DNA of 64,000 nt from Micropterix aruncella. Lineage: Eukaryota; Arthropoda; Insecta; Lepidoptera; Micropterigidae. Positions within the stretch are counted from its first letter, which is position 1; each line of letters opens with the position of its first letter. The position numbers and the translations under genes were made by a program. Below, piece after piece: positions 40,047-50,885 of this stretch. The notes beneath the pieces were generated by a model. It saw only the letters and a program-made list of their open reading frames with translations, made no database searches and had not been told where the DNA came from. Where the stretch lies: NCBI GenBank assembly GCA_944548615.1, contig OX155980.1:61758965-61822964 (forward strand), given 5' to 3'.

Positions 40047-40228
40047 AAATAGGATGAAAATGAATTTTCCGAGTGCAGTTTGTAGCACCCGATGTTTCGA
40101 CGATGTTGCAACCGGCGTTGCCATGGGTATACTGGACGATTGCGGTGTCAACATCGTCATATGTTGGGTGCTACAAACATCATGCAGTAAATTCGATTTT
40201 ATCCTATTTATAAAGTCAAACAACTATG
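40047..40228. mobile_element. Inverted pair of Penelope-like 3' ends (foldback)
   Basis: Left half (TAAATAGGATGAAAATGAATTTTCC...TTTGTAGCACCCGATGTTTCG) is the Penelope 3' end in minus orientation. The right half (GTTGGGTGCTACAAACAT...CGATTTTATCCTATTTATAAAGTCAAACAAC) is the same end in plus orientation. They pair as arms of roughly 70-80 bp around a short centre. The reference end is at 48604-48720 and 58097-58200. Overlapping frames on both strands follow from the symmetry and are not genes. Confidence 0.8.
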
Positions 40229-41699
40229 ATTTCTTTCGCTGATTTTATGTAAATAAATGTGTAAACTTCGAAAGGTTTCTGGTATATTTAGAGTTTAGAA
40301 TCTTCTCTATCTATTTCATTTGTTCTTTACTTGCAGAGATCGTAATAACATTAACTGGAGTAGTCTTTTTGAGTAGTTTATCTAATTTCATGCATGGATT
40401 GCTGGCTGCATATCTAATATTACGGCATTAATGCTTATATACACCATACGTTGGATCCTTTCCTATTTATCCATACATACAGTACGACAGAATCGTGTAT
40501 AAGAATGATATTACCGCCCTAACGAAAAATGCCTGTTGTTCAGTACCGACCCTTAAATAATACACAAAAATTAATTGAGGTTGAGGTTGAAGTGTTACTG
40601 CAGTGCGCTCTAGGACTATTTAAGTATAAGTAACATAGAACGGGTGTCGTCCGCGGTTCTGACCGTGGCTGTGGCAGCTAGGTTTCCTGCAGACCTCCTT
40701 GGGGAATTACAAATTACACAACCGGCAAGAGAAACCCCGGCCTACGTTTGGCATAGCATCCACTAGTAGGGAATATATGGCGATTCAGATTTATATGTAT
40801 GGTCGGAAAATCGCGACTTGAACTGGTGTGAAATTATAAAATATATAGTAGTTAGTGGCTTAGCATATTTTTTTTCTGAAATTGTCTGCAATCTTTTGCA
40901 GAGCTTTAGATCGAATAAACGATTGGAGCTTACATGAGTGGTTTTAGAACCGAAAAGTTATGAAACAACTCTATATTTGTGTATAGTCAAATCTTAGGAA
41001 AAATCCGGCAGTTTAACATCAAAAAGCACAACCTATATTCATAGATTTTCAATCTGTCTAAGTCTCAGCTAACAGACAAATGCCTTAGAGTGCCATTATA
41101 TACCTGCGAAAATTCAAAAGAGTTATTTAAAAACACAATGACACAATTTTTTAATCTATTGGTTTCATAATCTAAAATCAAATTAATTACGAAATGGTTA
41201 TAGTAAAATAAAAAGATAATAACGAAATTATCATTAAAAAACAATGTAATATTAAATAATAAAAGTAGTCGATAATAAATATAAATTAAATCCAAATACA
41301 AAATATTACGCAAGAGAAATAAAAATCTGAATTTAATCTATATTTTATATTTTTATATTTTTCAAATAAGCCAGTTGGTATCCCTACTCTTGGTATAGTC
41401 AAATTGATTTTAGATAATGTTGTGGTATTGTACTTATGTAGTACAATTGTAAAATAATAATTTATTTAATTTATAATACAGATTTAAAATCTTGTAATAA
41501 TAATTTGAGCTGCTAAAATACTGCAGATAGTCAACATATAAAAACAGCAGATAGTCAGTTATAAAATAGTCAAATTAAAAATATTACAAACATAAAATTA
41601 CAACAATAACAATGGCGCAATAGAAATAGTCAATATACATTTTTATACTTTAAACCATCTTCGATAATAAAAAAATATTGGATTTGGTAATGCAAATAG
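40229..41699. other. No gene recognised
   Basis: AT-rich; minus-strand frame 41065-41313 is low-complexity and hydrophobic without motif. A GC-balanced patch near 40620-40750 is unassigned. Confidence 0.5.
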
Positions 41700-42800
41700 T
41701 CAAAAATGGAAAATGAGAAATAAGAAACGATTGTAATAAAAATAGTTATGGAAGATTAGAAAATTCAATACTCTCAAAGTCCTTAACAGAAAAAATGGGT
41801 TCTTTATATGCATATCCTGGAACATTTTCTTAAATTGAACGTCTCCAAAAGCCCTGATCCTTAATGGAATCTTATTATAAAACATATTGGACTGATACAG
41901 GAAACTATTTCCAACCTTACTTAGTCGCACTTTGTAAGGACGCAAGTCTTCTTTGTTCCGCGTGTTATGTGAATGAACATCCGAATTAGTTAGAGTGGTG
42001 CTGATGTTTTTTCTTGCATACATGGCACCCTGTTATATAGCGGCATACATTGTCATGATTACCAGAATCAATGAAATACGGCCTGCAAGATATTAGCGAT
42101 GATATGGTAAATAAATTGAGAATCGCTCCTTTTTGTAGTCTAAAGATTCTTACTGATTCTACCGCCATTCCTAACAACATAAGACCATAACTTAATAAGA
42201 AATGGAAATAGGCAAAGTATACAGACTTTGCGGATTTAAAGCCGCACATTTGATTTTTTTATATGCAAACGTGGCACTACCTAATTTTCCGCTCCATTCA
42301 TCTAAATCAGTTGAAAATTGGAGTTTACTATCTAAATGGATGCCTAAAATATTAAGATGGTCAACATTTTCAAGTTCATTTTCACCATCGCGGATGCGAA
42401 TGACGATATCTTGGGTAGGCCGAAGATAGAAATGAATTGAATTCGATTTCGAGGCATTAAAAGATAGTCGGTTTACGTGGAACCAAGTACCCAACTTTTT
42501 CTCGGTGGCATAAATTTGCATGATTAAAGTATCTAAAATTTTATCGCTGAAAATTAGAGTTGCATCCTATCTGCATAAACGGTAACTTCATCATTATCTG
42601 ATATCACGCAATCTGGTATGTCATTGATATACATACACAAGGAAAATAAATGGACCCAGGATAGAGCCTTGTGGAACTCGTCGCGTAATTATCTGGGGTT
42701 TACTCAGAATATTTTGTATTTTAGTTACTTGAGTCTTTACGAATTCAAAGTAATTACGAAAGAAAATATCATTGATAAGTTGATAGGTATGGTGAAGTCT
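41700..42800 (-). pseudogene. Non-LTR reverse transcriptase, 3' half, decayed
   Basis: Minus strand, right to left: FEFVKTQVTKIQNILSKPQI, RVPQGSILGPFIFLVYINDI-like sequence (about 42620-42700; G before VPQG is R), then VTVYAD where the catalytic YADD is damaged near 42575. Next KKLGTWFHVNRLSFNASKSN, LNILGIHLDSKLQFSTDLDE and KLGSATFAYKKIK (42521-42230), then LLSYGLMLLGMAVESVRIFR. Last HNTRNKEDLRPYKVRLSKVG and MFYNKIPLRIR (42000-41830), the usual C-terminal end of jockey/CR1 ORF2. Frameshifts and stops throughout. The endonuclease and RT fingers are missing. Confidence 0.88.
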
Positions 42801-43069
42801 TCAATGGCAAATATCCAATTCCGAATCTGTCAAAGCCCTTTTACACCTTCTATGAACTGCAATAGGGAGATGCATCGGGATGCACGCTCTACGTAAATAC
42901 TATCGGTACCATCTTAAACTTCTCAACGACTTAATAATTTCCTGCTTAGGTTACATTTTAAAATGACTCAAGTTCTACTCGACGACGCAAGAATCACTTA
43001 TGTAGCCATTTCCGTTCCGGAGTTATGACTGATTCGTCGCGCATAGTGAATGTCGAGACCCTAACCGGC
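42801..43069. other. No gene recognised
   Basis: Short spacer of AT-balanced sequence, no motif. Confidence 0.45.
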
Positions 43070-43250
43070 TTCTTCCCTGCTTGATGACGTAAGCACACAA
43101 CCAAGCAACTTGAATACACTTAACAACGCACACTGGTCTATTTTTAGGATATACGTGCTACTTCGATTGAAATATTTGCGGACAGCAACAGCGTTGTTGA
43201 CGACGTTGTCGACAACAACTCTGGCGGAAACTTTTTATGATCACAATATG
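43070..43250 (+). repeat. Dispersed repeat family E, copy 1
   Basis: Shares GATGACGTAAGC(A/G), GAATACACT, TATTTTTAG(G/A)(A/G)TATAC, AAATATTTGCGGACA and CAACTCTGGCGG/CTAACTCTAGCGG in the same order with 55254-55422. Non-coding; class unknown. Confidence 0.6.
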
Positions 43251-44192
43251 GTATGGTGGGGCTATTCTAAAGACGCTTTAATGTCGAAAACGAAACTGGC
43301 AAATAATTAGCTAATTTAATAATTCGTTTATAGTTAACGCGCGTCTGGTTGAGTGAATTTTGTTTTATTGTTTTAAAGTTCTTTTCCTTAAAATCTTAGT
43401 TTCACAGTAAAACATATTTCGTCGAAACTTGTAACATGACAATACACTTGACTTATATACATCTCGAAAAAATATTTCAAATGCACCCATTTCTAACAAA
43501 ATATTTCATAAAGTTATACAATAGAAGTAATAAACAGATTTTGACAAAAAACAACATAAATAAAATTTTCTTTTTTTAAAAAGCAGATTAGATGAGATTT
43601 GTGTAAATTTTACAATATTCCCCCTTTTATATTTTATGTCATTTCTGGGGAGAAAATATTTAAAACATAGCAACTTCACTTTTATGAAATTAACATCTAC
43701 ATCTATAACCTATATTTTATTTTAAAACATAGGTTGTTATTGTGTGTATTCTTTGTGCAATTTGATGTTCAAGAGCTTGCAAATTTTTACCTACATTTAT
43801 ATAAAACTAAAGTTTATTTACCCCATGCCCGAGAAAAGTTTCTCATTAACTCAGATATCCACTTGAGTTCTACCGTTCGTTCGTTTACTTGCGTTCTTTC
43901 AAAGTGGGTTTAAGTAAAGTGCGAAATAGCTTCCGTTACCAAAGCAACGTATACTGCAATAAAATACTGTTAAATAGCAGCTGCCTTGGATCATAATTAC
44001 ATAATTGCAGATCATAACTAAAAAAAAACTTTCATTAAAAAAAATTCTTACAAAATCCACTAGTAATGCATAAATGATTCAGACAATTTCGATTTATCTC
44101 CATTTATATTATTTAAATCTATCTCCATTTCAATTAAGTTGTTTTTTCTTTAATTTGTATGTGTTAGTAACTACGCTTTATTTTACTTAGAC
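43251..44192. other. No gene recognised
   Basis: AT-rich without assignable motif. Confidence 0.5.
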
Positions 44193-44205
44193 AATAACAG
44201 TATGT

Positions 44206-44291
44206 ATAAAATCGAAGACTATCGCGGTTGTTTGACATTATAAATAGGATAGAAAACGAATTTACCGCGTGAATTTTTCTATCCTATTTAT
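44206..44291. mobile_element. 86-bp Penelope-derived micro-insertion with 13-bp TSD
   Basis: AATAACAGTATGT at 44193-44205 is repeated exactly at 44292-44304. Between them lie only the Penelope terminal segment (ATAAAATCGAAGACTATCGC, GGTTGTTTGACATTATAAAT) and GATAGAAAACGAATTTACCG. The sequence then folds back as TTTTTCTATCCTATTTAT, so TTATAAATAGGATAGAAAA is present in both orientations. The same terminal sequence occurs intact at 48604-48680. Confidence 0.88.
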
Positions 44292-44304
44292 AATAACAGT
44301 ATGT

Positions 44305-44754
44305 TTGATAATGATCATTGCTTATTATATAAACATTGTTAATCTATTAATTGTACGTATTTCTATAATAAAAGGTTTATATTTCTTAATAAATGGTTTT
44401 ATTGTAATTTTTGTAACATTTATTGGGAGATAAATCGGTTGGTTAATAAAATTACCTCAATTTTGTAATATGTATCTACTTTCTAAAAAAATTTAGAGAA
44501 TGAAATGAATTGACTAAGGGTAGGATCCCCTACCAATTGGTTTTATGGATAAAATAAAAAATGAGATAGCATAAAGTTGCTGGATGCGACCAATCGAACG
44601 GAGAAAGTGTGTCAAATGGTGTCATAGATCAATGTAAAATTAACATTGACTTTTGATGCAGTTTGTAAAATATGTGTGTGCGACTGATTCAAACGCGCCA
44701 GCGACTTAAAGGAAACGTTAGGCAATCCGCGCCAGCAACTCACTTGTTACTTTT
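44305..44754. other. No gene recognised
   Basis: AT-rich spacer; no motif. Confidence 0.5.
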
Positions 44755-45055
44755 TAGGTGTGCCATTTTTCAATATGCCTCATATTCCTCTGATCTGCCT
44801 CTTACTGACTGATTTGTGCCCCCGCCTCAAGGCAGCCCTGAAAGGCCTACATTTGAGACATCGTCGCATCGAGCGATTCCAAAATGAACGTTCGCTGATT
44901 GTTTCCAGCAGCATTATAATCGTTGTCAAACAGCGATGCTAATGGTGATTACGATACACGGCCAGAGAGAAAGAGTACTGACCCACTGACGATCAAAGGG
45001 ATTTTATTTCAACAAGGAGGCCACCACTGATTTTAAAGTCTATATGTTGGAAATG
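44755..45055 (+). pseudogene. Mariner transposase C-terminal relic
   Basis: MPHIPLICLLLTDLCPRLKA, then ALKGLHLRH, recall the mariner segment around the third catalytic Asp (HPPYSPDLxPxDFxLFPxLK then ALKGxxF). The equivalent frame shifts once inside the SPDL stretch. Downstream frames decay rapidly. Only this end of the gene survives. Confidence 0.6.
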
Positions 45056-45244
45056 TAATGCGCGTTTTTCTGTCTCAGTCGGTTGAAAACTCTTTTTGTA
45101 GTACCGTGTTGAAATGAGTGTCTCAATTCTGAATCCCGCCATTTCCGGTAAAGTTCGTTATCCGGTATCTTCTTCCGAAGGGAAACGCGCATTTCCAGTT
45201 TTTTAACGAAATAAAAATACCTGCGGCAGGTATACAATATTTAT

Positions 45245-45550
45245 GGTGGATGCTGTCGTGAACTGCACTAATGTGTACAAGTGGTGTCCTAAATTTAAAG
45301 CAGGCGAAAAAATCAAAACCATTGCTTCAGTTCGAAAATCAAGTCCTCTGAGGTACTATGAAATGATAAAATACTACAATGGGGGGAACAGAACAAAAGA
45401 AAAATAATGATAACAAAGAGAGTGTATTTGTTATGTGACAATGCACGTCCCCTTACAGCTAACATCAAAAAAGCAACTCTTAGACGAATTCGGTTGGGAC
45501 ATCTTTAACTACCCCGCTCACAGCCCACATCTGGTATTTTCAGATAATTG
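45245..45550 (+). pseudogene. Mariner transposase relic with internal deletion
   Basis: DAVVNCTNVYKWCPKFKAGE (about 45249-45308) matches the N-terminal VYRWxxRFKxGR segment of mariner. VYLLCDNARPLTANIKK (45429 on, the second catalytic Asp in a DNARPH-type box) and LLDEFGWDIFNYPAHSPHL (about 45478-45535) match the stretch leading to the third Asp. The roughly 150 residues expected between the two parts are almost entirely missing. Stops and frameshifts are present. Confidence 0.8.
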
Positions 45551-45559
45551 GTAGAAAAA

Positions 45560-46030
45560 GGTTTTCGATCGATGATGAGTCCAGAGTATCGTCAAACAAT
45601 GGGCGGCCTCAGCGATTTCTTCCCATATCGGTTATACAAACTGTGTCCACACCGTTAACGCCAATACTTGACTACGGCGATGTTTGTAATATAAATGAGA
45701 ATGAGTTTATTTTGAAGAAGCTTGAGTGCCTGTAAACTATCTGCCTGAGATATTATTTAACTTGCGAAAGTTCGATCACGTTACCTGCTTTCGTGAGCAA
45801 CTTTCCTGGCTTCCTACTCTACAACAACTCAACAACACGATTTACCCTTACTATCTAAAAGGACAAATTCCACCCAGGAAAACACACTCTCCATTCCATT
45901 ACATCACTGTTCTATTTACACGTACTCTTTTACGGACCATTCTGATCCTTCATGGAATCAGTTCCCACACTCTGTCTCTCATAAACCTTCGTTGCTCACT
46001 TTCAAAAAGTTGTTGATGAAACATTTGTTT
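45560..46030 (+). pseudogene. Non-LTR RT C-terminal fragment
   Basis: TPILDYGDVC, INENEFILKKLECL, ILFNLRKFDHVTCFREQLSW and LPTLQQLNN correspond in order to the C-terminal part of jockey/CR1 RTs (ILDYGDVVY, KLxxLxNxxIRFIFxLRKxDHIS..R..L.WLP). The open stretch 45726-46016 is its longest surviving frame. Frameshifts occur near 45735 and 45830. Confidence 0.82.
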
Positions 46031-46179
46031 GAAAACATAGCTACTAACCAAATACCTTATCCTTATCATTTTATTTATCCTTTCCTGGAGAAACGTAGTA
46101 TTTTTATATTGTAAACCTAATACAACTTAATCGACATATATTTGAATTGGTTTATTTTAAATCTAACTCCATTACTCCT

Positions 46180-46372
46180 ATGTGTACTATTATTATTTTA
46201 TTTCGAGAGACGGTACCGTATAGGAATGTTTAGAGCACCACGACAGAGTCCATATTCAACATTATAAGAGAAGATTAATCAATTTTTGGGACTATGAGTG
46301 CCATCTACATGTTGATATTCTTAGTAAAACCCCAGGGAAACATCGTAATACGGCATTGAGAAATCTAATACC
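46180..46372 (+). repeat. Dispersed repeat family A, partial copy 3
   Basis: ATTATTATTTTATTTCGAGA, TAAGAGAAGATTAATCAATT, ACTATGAGTGCCATCTACAT, and the end ACGGCATTGAGAAATCTAATACC, matching the right half of the copy at 25303-25932. Confidence 0.7.
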
Positions 46373-47144
46373 ATATAATATAATCCATGAACTTACGTAG
46401 GATGTCGATATCTTAAATGTGTGTGTTGTACGATTTTCTAGCAATGTCATTTTTCTGGATCATTCTAGAGATATCATTTTAGGGGATCTTTTTCGCCACC
46501 TTTTCTTCCGTTAGGGGGCGCTGCGGGCGATCGCCCCCAGGAGGTGCGAAGTGAGCTCGCGCAGGGCGAGGGAGCATCCGTACGTATATCGGGCTGTAGG
46601 CGTAAAGATGATCATTTGGCGGTCATCAAACAAATCGTTTTTTCGGAAAACATCTCAAAATTATAGCATATTTTTATATTCCTCTTTTTTATTGCTATTT
46701 CACATTTTACGGTAATCGATATACATATAGCAGAATCTAATAGAACATAAATATTGAATTAAGATTTTAGTAGTAGTAGTAGTAAACGGAATGGTGGGCT
46801 TGTTTCCAGCCATTGATGTCACCTAGATCTATAAGATCTTTTGTAACTACCCACTATGTGGTTAGGTCAGTGGTCAGCTAGTAACCCAGTGCTTCTTACC
46901 AGTCCAAGTAGATCACTGACCTTCAAGTTGGGCAGATCGCTGGGTTCGAGAAAGGCTCAACCCAGTAAGATCTTAGTAAACAAAATTAAAATATCAGGTA
47001 CAAAATTATTTTAATTATTAGTATTATAGAACTATCGTACGTTTAGCGTTTTATAGGCGATTCGATTAGCGATACGTATGCGTCAAAAGTAAATCGCTTA
47101 TCCTTGATCTCATACAATTGTTTTATTTTCCGGTCTATTAACCG
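46373..47144. other. No gene recognised
   Basis: GC-rich patch near 46510-46600 with CTGCGGGCGATCGCCCCCAG, and (TAG)n at 46769-46783. GTTCGAG near 46945 is not enough for a tRNA-type promoter. No frame assigned. Confidence 0.5.
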
Positions 47145-47408
47145 GTCTGTGTGTGTATGTATTCCTCCACGATAGCACCCGAATGCTTCGTCCGATTGAG
47201 CTAAAGTTTTTCATGCAGGCGTCATTTAGTCATGACAAGAGTTCAAAAGATAGAGGTTGAAATCGGTCCACCATAGGGCTCGGTAGTCATACTTCAATCT
47301 AGAGACTTCAATATTAGACTTAGGAGCAATATTAGACACAAGTGCCTTATTGGGTCGAAATCGAGTGAAATTTTGGTTGGAGTATCTCATATACAAGCGA
47401 CACAAATT
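47145..47408 (-). repeat. Dispersed repeat family C, inverted partial copy
   Basis: On the minus strand: TTGTGTCGCTTGTATATGAG, CTCCAACCAAAATTTCACTC, TGAAGTATGACTACC, TCAACCTCTATCTTTTGAAC, CTCAATCGGACGAAGCATTC, and CGTGGAGGAATACATACAC. It is truncated before the TTTCCGTCTTC part. The frame 47226-47426 is the repeat itself. Confidence 0.72.
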
Positions 47409-47535
47409 ATATTTAAAGTCCGCCATATATTAATTAAATAGTAAGGCCTTTAAAAGCGCCGACGCTTTCGATCCGTGGCTCATTCAGATTTCTAATTCGA
47501 AGGCTCGCGGAGACCTTCGTTTTGCAATTTTACTT

Positions 47536-48603
47536 TTAATTGATTGAGATGACGCGCGTTCAAAATTCAAATTTTCATTGCGTTGCATCGAATAATAATA
47601 GGAATTTTCGTCAACTGCTCATCGACAGCTTTAACGTTTACAAAAAAGTTAAGGAAATGACAGGTACGCACCGGGAGAAAGAAACACCTGTACTTATGTA
47701 TAACGATCTACCTGTGCTAGATATAAAGCAGAAACTGTTGGATTGTACTAAATATATTCAGGAGTTATTTCACGATTACAGGCCGGAAGGTTTTGATTTA
47801 AATATAGAAATGAGAAAATGACTCCAGTTAATCAGAAAAGTTTAAAGATTGCTACTATCCAGAATGTCTGGTAAAGCACCAGGGCCTGACGAGACTATGA
47901 CTGAACTTGTTAAACTTTTAGAAGAGGACGATTTAGACCTACTCGTTAGGATTTTCAACCAAATATATGAAACCGGCATTATACCAGAACAGTGGCTTAG
48001 TTCAACTTTTATTACCCTCCTGAAGAAAAGCAGACCTAAAGCGTGCAGTGACTACCGAACAATAAGCTCGATGAGCCATATCTTAACGGTAATCCATTGT
48101 AGAATATACCGAAAATGTGAAGAGAGATCTCGAGAGATCTCGAAAATGAGATACACAATTTGGCTTCCGAAATGTTTTTGGCACTAGCGACGCTCCCTTT
48201 TGTACTCGCGTGCTAAGAGAAAGATGCTTGGATATGAATCGGGACTTAGACATCTGCTTCATCGATTATGAAAAAGCCTTTAACAAAATTAGACACACAA
48301 AATTGATAGACATTTTGAAATCAAAAGGCTTAGACTCGAAGGAGATCAGAATTATCAAGAATTTGTATTGGGACCAAAATACTGCAGTTAGATTGGAAAA
48401 CGAAACAACTGTACCAACTTAAAAACTAAAAGAGGTGCGACAAGGCTGTATATTGTTTCCACTTCCATTTAATATATATGCAGAAGAGATTTTACGAAAA
48501 TTGTTAGCTAACTGTCACACGGGCATTGTTGTGAATGGTACAACAAACATACGCTAAGGCAATAACATACGCTAAGGCTAATGACACGGAACTGATATCT
48601 GAC
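47536..48603 (+). pseudogene. RTE-type non-LTR retrotransposon, RT region (left part)
   Basis: Consecutive segments in shifting frames: linker residues YKKVKEMTGTHREKETPVL and TKYIQELFHDYRPEGFDL; RT start MSGKAPGPDETMTELVKL, then IYETGIIPEQWLSSTFITLL and CSDYRTISSMSHILTVI; DLDICFIDYEKAFNKIRHTK (the F-x-D-Y-x-K-A-F box), ILKSKGLDSKEIRIIKNLYW; VRQGCILFPLPFNIYAEEI (the RQGC box). It breaks just after VVNGTTNIR, where YADD should come. Element RNA is copied by this enzyme at nicked chromosomal DNA. Several frameshifts and stops. Continues after the Penelope insertion at 49260. Confidence 0.9.
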
Positions 48604-49258
48604 ATATGAAATCGAAGACTATCGCGGTTGTTTGACATTATAAATAGGATAGAAAACGAATTTACCGCGTGAAATTTGTAGGACCCGACGTTTCGGTGAC
48701 GTTGCAGCCGCCGTTGTCTAGGGTAAACTGAAGAGCTGTCAGTCCGTTGTTTTGCGGGTAGGCCGCAAACCGCTGCCGCCACTGCGTAGGTTATAACGGT
48801 GGTGGGGGGCCGGGCTCGGAGCGCGGGAATTTTTAAAATCCGTCTTGCACACAACACTCACTGTATCCTGTTTTACGTCTTTGCGTTCGGCGTTCGGCGG
48901 CGGGAACATTTTAAGAAGAGGGTTCCACGTAGAAGAGAGTTTGTAGCCGTCATCTCTATTGAAGTTCGGAGTTCTTCTTATTTCAATGGCTTCCCGGATC
49001 ATGCGAGGAAAGTAGAATTGTTCCTTGGATAGAACAATGGGATTTTGAAACTGCATCCAGTGGTTACTTCCGCTATCCAATATATGTTCGCAGATCGCCG
49101 ATTTTTCTCGCTGAACGTTTTTAACAGCTTTGATGTGTTCTGTCAGTCGCGTGGCTATGGGCCGTTTCGTTTGTCCAACGTAGGCTAGACCGCAGCTGCA
49201 TTCGACTTTATACACACCCGGGGTTTGCAGTGGTATTACATCCTTTACAGGCCTCAAT
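48604..49258 (-). mobile_element. Penelope-like element (minus strand) inserted in the RTE copy
   Basis: The open minus-strand frame 49257-48739 begins MRPVKDVIPLQTPGVYKVEC and continues SCGLAYVGQTKRPIATRLTE, the GIY-YIG core with YVG and the following Arg. Then AICEHILDSGSNHWMQFQNP, FYFPRMIREAIEIRRTPNFN with the conserved Glu, and a basic, Ser/Pro-rich tail ending TRKTTD. The 3' untranslated end (48604-48738) has ACCCGACGTTTCGGTGACG and ends ATGTCAAACAACCGCGATAG then TCTTCGATTTCA. The endonuclease domain is complete and open; the RT is missing (5' truncation). No clean target duplication was seen. Confidence 0.9.
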
Positions 49259-49259
49259 T

Positions 49260-49790
49260 TTTTTCAAAATGAGCAAAGTTTTGTCTTAGAGATCTGAGTC
49301 TCGCCCTAAGGCTACATATAACCCGCTGCTACATTTTCTCTGTTCTATTGTATGGCGTGGAAGCATGGACTCTCACACAAAACACGACGAAAAGGTTGGA
49401 GGCTTTCGAAATGTGGATATACTGCCGTATCTTGAAAATCTCATTGCGTGACCGAGTAACTAATATTGAAGTACTGAGCTGACTTGAGAAAATTATGGAA
49501 CTTCTGAAAACCATCAAACACAGGAAAATGTCGTACTTCGATCAAGTCATGAGGAATAACAAATACAAATTGCTCCACCTGATTATCCAAGGCAAGATCG
49601 CTGGGAAGAGAAGCGCCGGCAGGAGGCAGCATTCATGGCTAAGAAATCTTCGGGACTGGTTTGGCTGCAGTACCACCTCGCTTTCCAGAGTAGCAGCCCT
49701 TTAAAGTGAGGATAGCTGTAATGTTGTCCAACTTCCGATAGGAGTGGAACTCGAAGAAAAAGACGCTCATCGACTTTATTTATGAAATAA
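49260..49790 (+). pseudogene. RTE-type retrotransposon, C-terminal part (right of Penelope insertion)
   Basis: KMSKVLS, LALRLHITRCYIFSVLLYGV, EAWTLTQNTTKRLEAFEMWI, YCRILKISLRDRVTNIEVL, then TIKHRKMSYFDQVMRNNKYK, LLHLIIQGKIAGKRSAGRRQ and HSWLRNLRDWFGCSTTSL. These are the standard C-terminal segments of this retrotransposon class. About 80-100 residues around YADD are absent relative to the left part, so sequence was lost at the Penelope junction. The element ends near 49790 with an AAATATTTAAATGAAAATTT tail. Confidence 0.9.
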
Positions 49791-50787
49791 ATATTTAAAT
49801 GAAAATTTAAGTGAAAGTGCCTGGTTACTTGACGGGAGAGTCTTGGAGAGACACAAACAATTTTTTAACATGTTGTATTGAACTCTCCGAGCTTCGTTCC
49901 GATGCTCGCTCGCGTGGTACATTGCTAACCACATTGCCGCTAGCGCCACGTAAAGTTTTGCGAATACGTACAATTTATTATTCTGATTTCGAGTCAAGCC
50001 GAGTTTCGAGATTCGCTCGCCTCGTGCCCATCACTAGCGGGTAGATTGTTCTAAATGTCGCACGTGCTATTTCTACGTGGCTAAGCACGAGGCCTTGGCT
50101 GCCTTGGACGTTTCAATTAATTGATACTCCTCGGGTACAGCGCGACGTCCATCCACTCTGCGCCATCCCCTAATCAAACCCATCCCTCCCTACCACCCCA
50201 ATTCTCAGCCTTCTCATCCCACCGCCTTATTGTCCTACGCGATGACGTCATCTGTGAATTGGGCATCTATGGCCGCGTGCACCGATGAACACACAGGATG
50301 CTCTCTACATGCGATCGTTTCTACGAGTGTAATTAAGCTGATAGAATTCCATGCCATGATGTCTATTTCTTCTTCTTCTTCTCCTTCTTGTACTATACCA
50401 GGATGATTTCTAGGTACTCTTCTTTCCATCATTTTTATCTATTTTTCTTTTATTACATTCGGAAATCCTAGAACTAAACATAGATTAACAAAATTTAAGG
50501 CCAACGACTGATTTCCACATATCAACCCAATACAGCATTTTTATCTTTATGAAGTATCAGAATTTACAAGATTTCAATTGTTAAATAATAATTTAATATT
50601 CTGCAAATAAAGTGAAATAATAATAGGTACAAGGAAACTTAATAATAGGAAGAAGTCAAATAATTGTCATAAAATTAAAACCAAGATGTAAAAACATATA
50701 CCAAAAAAAAAAAAACAAAAAAAATATAACAAAGATGTGAGCTCCGAGAAATAAGGAAGTTCCTGACTAAAATATGCCTAAACAAGG
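49791..50787. other. No gene recognised
   Basis: Contains a (TTC)n tract at 50367-50390 and AT-rich sequence; short frames lack motifs. The (TTC)n reads as polyglutamate on the minus strand and is not a gene. Confidence 0.5.
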
Positions 50788-50885
50788 ACAACATGTCAAA
50801 ATGTATATATCCGTCTTCATCTAAATTTTTTAAAGACGTTCACAATACTTTACCTTCTCGCAAGTTGGTTGGCCGGTAAAGTAAA
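50788..50885 (+). repeat. Dispersed repeat family C, 3' end fragment
   Basis: TGTCAAAATGTATATATCCG, TCTTCATCTAAATTTTTTAA, TTCACAATACTTTACC, and AGTTGGTTGGCCGGTAAAGT, the terminal 100 bp of the family. Confidence 0.75.

Noticed and set aside
40038..40242. Mirror-image frames on both strands
   Set aside because: Follow from the palindromic pairing of two Penelope ends.
46940..46975. tRNA-type B box (GGGTTCGAG) suggesting a SINE or tRNA
   Set aside because: The remaining B-box bases and an A box are absent, and no cloverleaf can be drawn.
50235..50432. Glu-rich minus-strand frame
   Set aside because: Produced by a short (TTC)n tract; no other support.
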